Shown here one piece after another: positions 57,701 to 64,000 of a stretch of 64,000 nt of DNA. The notes beneath the pieces were generated by a model that saw nothing but the letters and a program-made list of their open reading frames with translations, was not told the DNA's origin and made no database searches. The first letter of the stretch is position 1. Each line of letters opens with the position of its first letter. Origin of the DNA: Ooceraea biroi (taxonomy: Eukaryota > Arthropoda > Insecta > Hymenoptera > Formicidae); the NCBI RefSeq assembly GCF_003672135.1, contig NC_039517.1, forward strand, positions 4,650,001-4,714,000, written 5' to 3'. A program made the position numbers and the translations under genes.

Positions 57701-60172
57701 GACTCTCGCGCTCGAAAATACTCTTCAAATACAGATATTCGCGAAAATGAACACTATATGTTCGGATGTAAAGTTATTGTATTTTTTAGCATGTTTCACA
57801 CTTGAATATACATAAATATATTTTTTCCGTTAAGTAGATGCATGTTTAAAGGTAGTATTAATTTTCGAAAAATCTATTAGTCATTTTTGTCTATGTTTAT
57901 GTTATAATATACTTGTATACGTGCATTGATAGACATTTAGAAATTTTGAATGTATTTAACAATGTATTTGTATTTAACAATGTATATACCTCGTAAATTA
58001 CTTGTAAACGTAAATATACACGTACATAAAATACGTATATGTAAAAGGAAGAATAGTATAATAAAATAAGAATTAGAAAAAAATTAGAAAAAATTATAAA
58101 AGAATTTTTATATCAAAAGGAATAACCATTGCTCAAGTTATACGATGAGTCAAGAGGATTACTCTTTTGGCGGCTAGAATCGCAGCAGAAACATAAGAAG
58201 GGATGCTCTTTCGCATCGGTGCGTAACCTCCACCGGGATGCCCGCGTAGAAAACACGTGCGCTCGCGCGCGCACGACGCAACGTACCCACGCCACGTTTA
58301 TCTGGCATTGTCTTCTTCCCCTCCCTCTGCTCGTGCAGACGCCATTCTACTTGCCCACTTCGTGAGAGACTCCTCCTCGCACGGTTTAATTAACGATCAT
58401 TGGGTATTCCAGCGACGTAGAAATCACACGTTTATTCGTCCGTTATCTCATGTGATTGCGCCTTTTTCTATCTATATGCTGTGTGCATGGAATATTTTGA
58501 GGCTCTAGTAATGTCAGAATAGCTTGCATAAAGCATCAAAACTATATACAAATGTAACAAGATAATAAGTATGTCATGTGCGCCGGATTTCTTTGCAAAA
58601 AAGGCTTGTTCTCGAGATGTTGAGTTATCAAGGGCATATACTTAATATGAACTTTCTATTAAAAAGGTGCATGGAATTATAGAAGAAAGCAGTAATCCAA
58701 TAATTACTATAAGAACTATAAGAAAATAGATACTTATAATAACAGTTCTTATTTGCAAATTGCATGAATTACATGTAAATATACGTATAATTAATGCATG
58801 CTTTTTATTCTAAGATGACTAATCGCAAGATTATGAAAGATAATTAAACTTTAGCATTTGAATTGAATAATCTATTAAGATTCCATACATATTAATAAGT
58901 ATCGTAACTTCAAAGCAAAAAGGTTTTCAACAAGTTAAAATCATAATATCTTCTCATGTGTATCACATGTGTATGATGAATTCCAGAGAAAATAAAATTT
59001 AGCGTGATTCGGTGAAAATGATTGAAATCAGATCCTTATTTCGAGCTTTAAGTTAAGAGATGACCTCCACGAACAAAATAATGTGTCGGTTTTGGCGACT
59101 TTTCTCTACATAGATTTTGGAGTCATGTATTTGACGCGAGTCTAGTATATAGAATAGATGTCTGTGGCGCGAACACACGTTACGCAACCACGTACGTAAT
59201 TTCATTCACCGTTGCTGTTTGCTTTTTTCCCCCGGATTCAATTCACCTTACAAGCGCTAAATGTATTAGTTCTGCTACTATAGTATACGTGCTGTAAGTT
59301 TCCGTTAGGCTAATATAAAGGTACACTATACATGAAGAAAGAGTTAATGACCGATTGCAGCGACACAAATGATGAATGATGACAGTACATTAATGTGTGC
59401 CAATGCTGGAGAGACCCTTAAAGAAACCTGTCGTAACATGTTTGTAACTTGTGCTTCGATTGTAATTAAAAGACAAGACTTTCTAAGGTTTTTCTTTTTA
59501 GAAAAACATTTTGTTTATTCTAATCCATATCTGTATTTTAGCTTATTTTAGCTATATTTCTGCGAATTATGAATGTTTTATTACGAATGTAATACATTAT
59601 GCGTGTCCATATCTGTGATAATACGTAGTTTAAACAACGGTAGTTGTTTTATAAAATCTTTTTATTTTCACTGACGTGAGTTAAACACGTGTTACGCAAC
59701 GAGTATCACGAGTATAACGAGAGAACGAATTCTCTGAAATATTAGGTGCGCAAGGAATTAACTCGTCTGCGACACCAAGAAGCGACGCTACGCGGAGGGG
59801 TTAAGCCGAAGGGCAATTAATTAAATCGCGGCAAATAAGCCTTCAGAAGTCTCGTCGCCACGAGGCATCGAGCGTCGCCTACTTCGGAATTAGCAGAGAG
59901 GCGATAACCGTAGCCCGAAGCCATCATTAGTCCTTGCTTTCATCCCCTCAGTGCTTTATCACGCTCCGTTGGCATCATACGTATGTGGACCGGGCGCACT
60001 GTACTGCATACATCGAACGAAAAAACATCCGCTGGTGAACGGCAATGCGATTGATTCACTATTGAATACTCGCCATCAGTCGTATCAGGCGTACTGTTTT
60101 CAGCAAATTTTACGTGAACTTACGAAATTTCCATGCTTAACTTTTACATGCTTTATATCTATTATAGATATC
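57701..60172. other. AT-rich noncoding DNA
   Basis: AT-rich with a small CpG-richer patch at 58230-58380 and another at about 59770-59990. No gene, RNA or element recognised. Confidence 0.6.
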
Positions 60173-60609
60173 CCAGAACTCCTCGGAAAAAGAAACAATT
60201 TCTAAGGGCTAGAACTTTTTCATTTCTGAGTTTACGGTATTTTCAATAGCAGAGAACTCTAGGCAATATAAAAAATAATGATATCATCAACTCAGAACCT
60301 CTCGGAAAAGAAGAAATTTCTAATGGCTAGAACTTTTTCATTTCTGAATTTATGGTATTTTCAATAGTAAAGAACTAGGCAATATAAAAAATAATGATAT
60401 CATCAACTCAGAACCTCTCGGAAAAGAAGAAATTTCTAATGGCTAGAACTTTTTCATTTCTGAATTTATGGTATTTTCAATAGCAGAGAATTCTAGGCAA
60501 TATAAAAAATAATGATATCATCAACTCAGAACTTCTCGGAAAAGAAAAACTTTCTAATGGCTAGAACTTTTTCATTTCTGAATTTACTGTATTTTCAATA
60601 ACAGAGAAT
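60173..60609. repeat. 118-bp tandem repeat array, free copy (about 3.7 units)
   Basis: Units start with GAACTTTTTCATTTCTGA at 60212, 60330, 60446 and 60564 (periods 118, 116, 118). They match the units inside the TIR element at 12531-13183, in the same orientation. No TIR arms flank this block: the left junction is TAGATATCCCAGAACTC and the right junction ACAGAGAATTAAATGA. Confidence 0.93.
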
Positions 60610-61408
60610 TAAATGAATAAGAGCATTAAATGAATAAATTATTCATTTAAAACAATATATAAATTCGAAAAATCGTATTCAACATCTCAAAAACTTTGCA
60701 AAAAATTATTTTGCGGAAATTAACAGTCGTCTTAATTATTCTGTAAATACAAAGAACGTGTTCTGTCAGCATTTCTGATAATTCTGATAACTGTAGAGTC
60801 CACGGAAACCGGATGAACGAGTCTGATTGCATTTCAAGTTTCCGAAAATTGAAACATTTTGGCTTGTCTGATTTTTCACGGGCGATAATTAATTGAAACA
60901 CGGCTCCGGCCGGGTATCCCGCAGACAGTGACCGCGCACGGTTAGCGCATTGGCCGGTGAAAAATGAAGGTAGTCGGTTAAGCGGGTAGGTAGGTGGGTA
61001 GGTAAATGACGTATAGATGTGTATCACGCACAATGCACACTCGTGGGAGCCTGCGTGCGTTCGCTCCCACGCCGGTTTTTGTCCGAACGCTCGACAGACC
61101 GGCCCGCCGCCGCCGCCGCCGTCGCTGCCACCGTCGCCGCTAAAACTGCTACTACAAGGGTTCTCATCACGTCACCACGATTGCTCCGCGATGTAATTTC
61201 GCATGTAATGTCCTTCATTCTCGAGGAGCGGGGAATGAACGCGAGGAACGATAAGTGATCCCTCACTTGGGAGAATTCCACTTTGTTACATTGATTTATT
61301 CTTCTTGATTTATATTTTTGATAATATCTCCTTTGGTCTTATTATAATTACGAGAAGTGAGGCTATATTAAAAACATTGCGCAACAGAATTTCTTTTTAT
61401 TTCGAGTT
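60610..61408. other. Noncoding DNA with GGTA and CCG simple repeats
   Basis: AT-rich, then a GGTA-type repeat at about 60984-61004 and a CCG/CGC triplet cluster at 61102-61139. No gene supported. Confidence 0.6.
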
Positions 61409-61485
61409 AAGCCCGTATCAGACCAAAATTGCTTCGTTCTGATTGATCAAATTCCAATCTCCAATACGTAGTCTGATACGGGCTT
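61409..61485. mobile_element. 77-bp hairpin MITE-like element (family B, copy 2)
   Basis: The ends AAGCCCGTATCAGAC (61409-61423) and GTCTGATACGGGCTT (61471-61485) are exact inverted repeats of 15 bp. The interior matches the copy at 54717-54796. Too short to code; a dispersed non-autonomous element or degenerate remnant. Confidence 0.75.
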
Positions 61486-63708
61486 TACTTCATACGATTG
61501 AAAACTGTTTAAGTTGAGATATAGTTACAACCAGTCGCAGTTGTTTACAACAGATAAATCATCATGTTTAATGAAAGAGTATTAAGATTATTCAATGGAT
61601 ATTCTTGATTAATAAATCTATTCGACGTTTTTCTTTTTTTAAATACGCATACATCCGATGTAGATCGAGTAACTAAACGGTTGAACGTAGTGAGTTATAG
61701 GCCCCCAAATACACGAGCAATATTATAATGTGAATAAAATTAATTAATCCATGATGCGTCCGATATCGCATGATGCGGCTTCCACTTTCTCGTATGTGTA
61801 TCTCCTTTATACATAGTGGATTGGTGAGGTGTACTGGTAAACCAGACGTAAGATAATTAATTTCCACGGAATAAGAGAAACGAATATTGCGTTGCGAATT
61901 CGCTTTTATTGGTGGCAAGTCTGCAATGGCGGTTTCTCTCCGGTGATTGCTTCGCCGAACAACGCTATCCATTCGAGTTGCCATGCAGGGCTTACCCGTC
62001 ACGTTAAAGCATCCAACTTACAAAAAAGAGTAATGCGAAAAATATTTTGTTTCTTGCCTTTATTCCTTTAATCTAGATTGACGGATTTATAATTATGTCT
62101 CACGATATTTATAATCGCCGAGTATTGTGATAAAATATATGTACAATTATAATTTTAATAAAACGTAATATTGTAAATTTCCAATATTAACATAACAACA
62201 ATATAATATCTGTATAACCTCTTAAATTTTCTAATTTTGTACGAATCAAGATCATTACTATCACAAGCCGTTATAAATCAATTGATAAGTATCAATAAAT
62301 ATTAATTTATTTATGACTGTAATAATATGGTTCAGATTAATTATGCTTTATTTAATCACCTTTCCATTTCTTGCTAAAGCTAGAAAAAGACTAAAAACTT
62401 GGAAAGAGAAAAAGAGGCAGAAAATCGCTCGATTGTCCTGTGAAGGAATTCTTCCTTTGTTTGATCAATTCTCGTGTCACGTATTATAACGTACCGTCCA
62501 TTAAGCCCGACGCGTGTGAACGTGTAGTTGGCAGCGAGGCGCTAGAGTTAACATACGTATGAAAAGACGGCTTTACCCTCGGACTTTCTAAACTACCCTC
62601 CCGTGCCCCGATAATAGCCGTTTACGATGCGAAACGATAATAAAGAAGTCGGCAGCACCTGTGACGCATTCCCGCGTGCATCGTTCGAACACCTGTAACC
62701 CCGCGTGTCGACCGTGCGCCTCAATTTCCCACACGCTGCTGCGCACACTCAATAATGGATCGCTCCGCTGAATTCCGTAGAAAGGGGCGCCAAACGCGGA
62801 ACCCAACTTGGACGTTAATTGTGACGGCCGCGCCAATTAACATACCGGTCGCCATTGTCATTGAAACAAGTTCGGCTAGGTGAAACGAAAAACACCCACG
62901 TTCCCGCATGTAGGAATAAAATCATCGAATAAAGTGTGTATGTATGTACAATACACACAATTCGTTCAACATACAATTTCGTTGGGGAACGTCGAATCCC
63001 TGAAACCCCTCTATTCGCTCCTCTCCAAACATTGTAAATGAGTTTTCCTATGACATCAGAGATGAAGTCAGGAAACTTGGGAGAAAACATTCAGATCGAC
63101 AAATGAATGTGAAAGAATCTACGTAAATGTAAAAACTGTAGATAAAATAAAGTCTCATATTGAATAAAAGCTCCAGTCTTCTACAGACTATGGTCGAAAA
63201 ATAATTGGCGTTTGTTCCTATACATAGACGGAACAAAGGCAGGCCAGAATTCAACGAAGCGTGATGGCAGACTGAGCCCAGTAGCATATGCCAAAATGTG
63301 TGTCTTGTTCTTCTTCTCTTTCTCTCTCTATCTATATCTGTCTCTCTGTCTGTAGAACGTTGGCCATGTCCAGCGCCTGAAGACAATTGCCTTCTCATGT
63401 TCGGTCGAAAGTGCGTTCCCTCAAGCTCTATACGCGTAGATAACACCCAGGCTAATGTTAATGGCGGAACAGGTGCCCGCCGAGGCGTGACACGGTGTGA
63501 CGTCATTGGTCCCCTCGTGCCGCAACGCGAACACCGCTCGTTATTCGCCATTGCGTCGCGATCATTGAACATTGCGTGGAATATGAAGAAAACTAAGTAT
63601 ACCAACTTTGCGGTCAATTAATGGCTGATTAATTAGTCGATAACTCTCGCGTTAATGACAGTGAATCGCTACAACCGCAGAAACTGCGTTTGATATCTAA
63701 TTGAACCA
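61486..63708. other. Noncoding DNA, no gene recognised
   Basis: AT-rich at 61.5-62.5 kb and moderately GC-rich at 62.5-63.6 kb. A short TCTC/TCTA run lies near 63305-63350. Open frames on either strand show no family resemblance. Confidence 0.55.
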
Positions 63709-63911
63709 GTCAAAAAGTTCGGTTCGATTTTTGCAACAAATTTTATTTTATTGCATTTAATCAAAACAAATTATTCATCAACCAAGCAACTACCAATAAT
63801 CATACCTATGATCATTGACAACGATGGTGATTATTTGGTTGATGAATAATTTGTTTCTCCTGAATGCAATAAAGTAAAATTTGATGCAAAAATCGAATCA
63901 AACATTTTGAC
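63709..63911. repeat. 203-bp inverted repeat (77-bp arms)
   Basis: Left arm 63709-63785 and right arm 63835-63911 are inverted copies, both 77 bp, with about ten mismatches and no gap; the outer ends read GTCAAAA/TTTTGAC. The spacer is about 49 bp. The form fits a MITE or a long hairpin-RNA locus; no flanking duplication was established. Confidence 0.85.
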
Positions 63912-64000
63912 GCGATCGTTGGCAAATATAAAAAATATTCAAAATATCGAGCGCAAAGGACCTTAAGAAAGCTACAATTTTTCAAATAAAATTCGTCAGA

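Noticed and set aside
57162..57728. 188-codon minus-strand open frame
   Set aside because: Fully overlapped by plus-strand frames in a GC-rich island; no domain recognised. Kept only as an island.

Overview
This is eukaryotic, almost certainly insect, genomic DNA. It is dominated by one gene on the minus strand: the ETS-family transcription factor pointed (pnt, the Ets1/Ets2 orthologue). The organism call is inference. The protein is Pointed-like throughout, the introns are long and AT-rich, and CpG-rich islands are scattered through an AT-rich background, which together suggest a hymenopteran, possibly an ant. No second protein-coding gene could be supported.

Gene layout, read 3' to 5' on the + coordinates: last coding exon 362-425; ETS DNA-binding exon 649-946; linker exons 1064-1339, 1409-1717, 2129-2329 and 21797-22060; PNT/SAM exon 27324-27527; MAPK-site exon 31531-31647; and first coding exon of the long (PntP2-like) form 43192-43297. 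All junctions are GT-AG and the phases agree. The nine exons sum to 1839 nt, giving a 612-residue protein plus stop. A second, mutually exclusive start exon near 10103-10286 splices in phase to exon 2129-2329. It gives a short PntP1-like form that lacks the MAPK site and the SAM domain (about 443 residues if the internal ATG is used). The locus therefore encodes the classic pair: an RTK/MAPK-responsive long form and a constitutive short form that share the ETS domain.

Introns: the 7.8 kb stretch between 2329 and the P1 exon holds microsatellites and GC-rich islands. A CpG-rich block (about 10.4-12.0 kb) probably contains the P1 promoter. A 1.2 kb TIR element (12256-13462) carries an internal array of 118-bp tandem repeats. 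The large introns around the SAM and MAPK exons hold small inverted-repeat elements and a striking cluster of long perfect palindromes (31787-32157) that starts 140 bp upstream of the MAPK-site exon.

Upstream of the P2 start (43.3-64 kb) there is a CpG-, GA- and G-rich promoter-proximal zone (43.3-49.6 kb), then mostly AT-rich noncoding DNA. That DNA holds a free copy of the 118-bp array (60173-60609), a short MITE-like family (54.7 and 61.4 kb) and a 203-bp inverted repeat at the right edge. Exon calls rest on reading splice sites and protein similarity by eye; no transcript data or database search was available.
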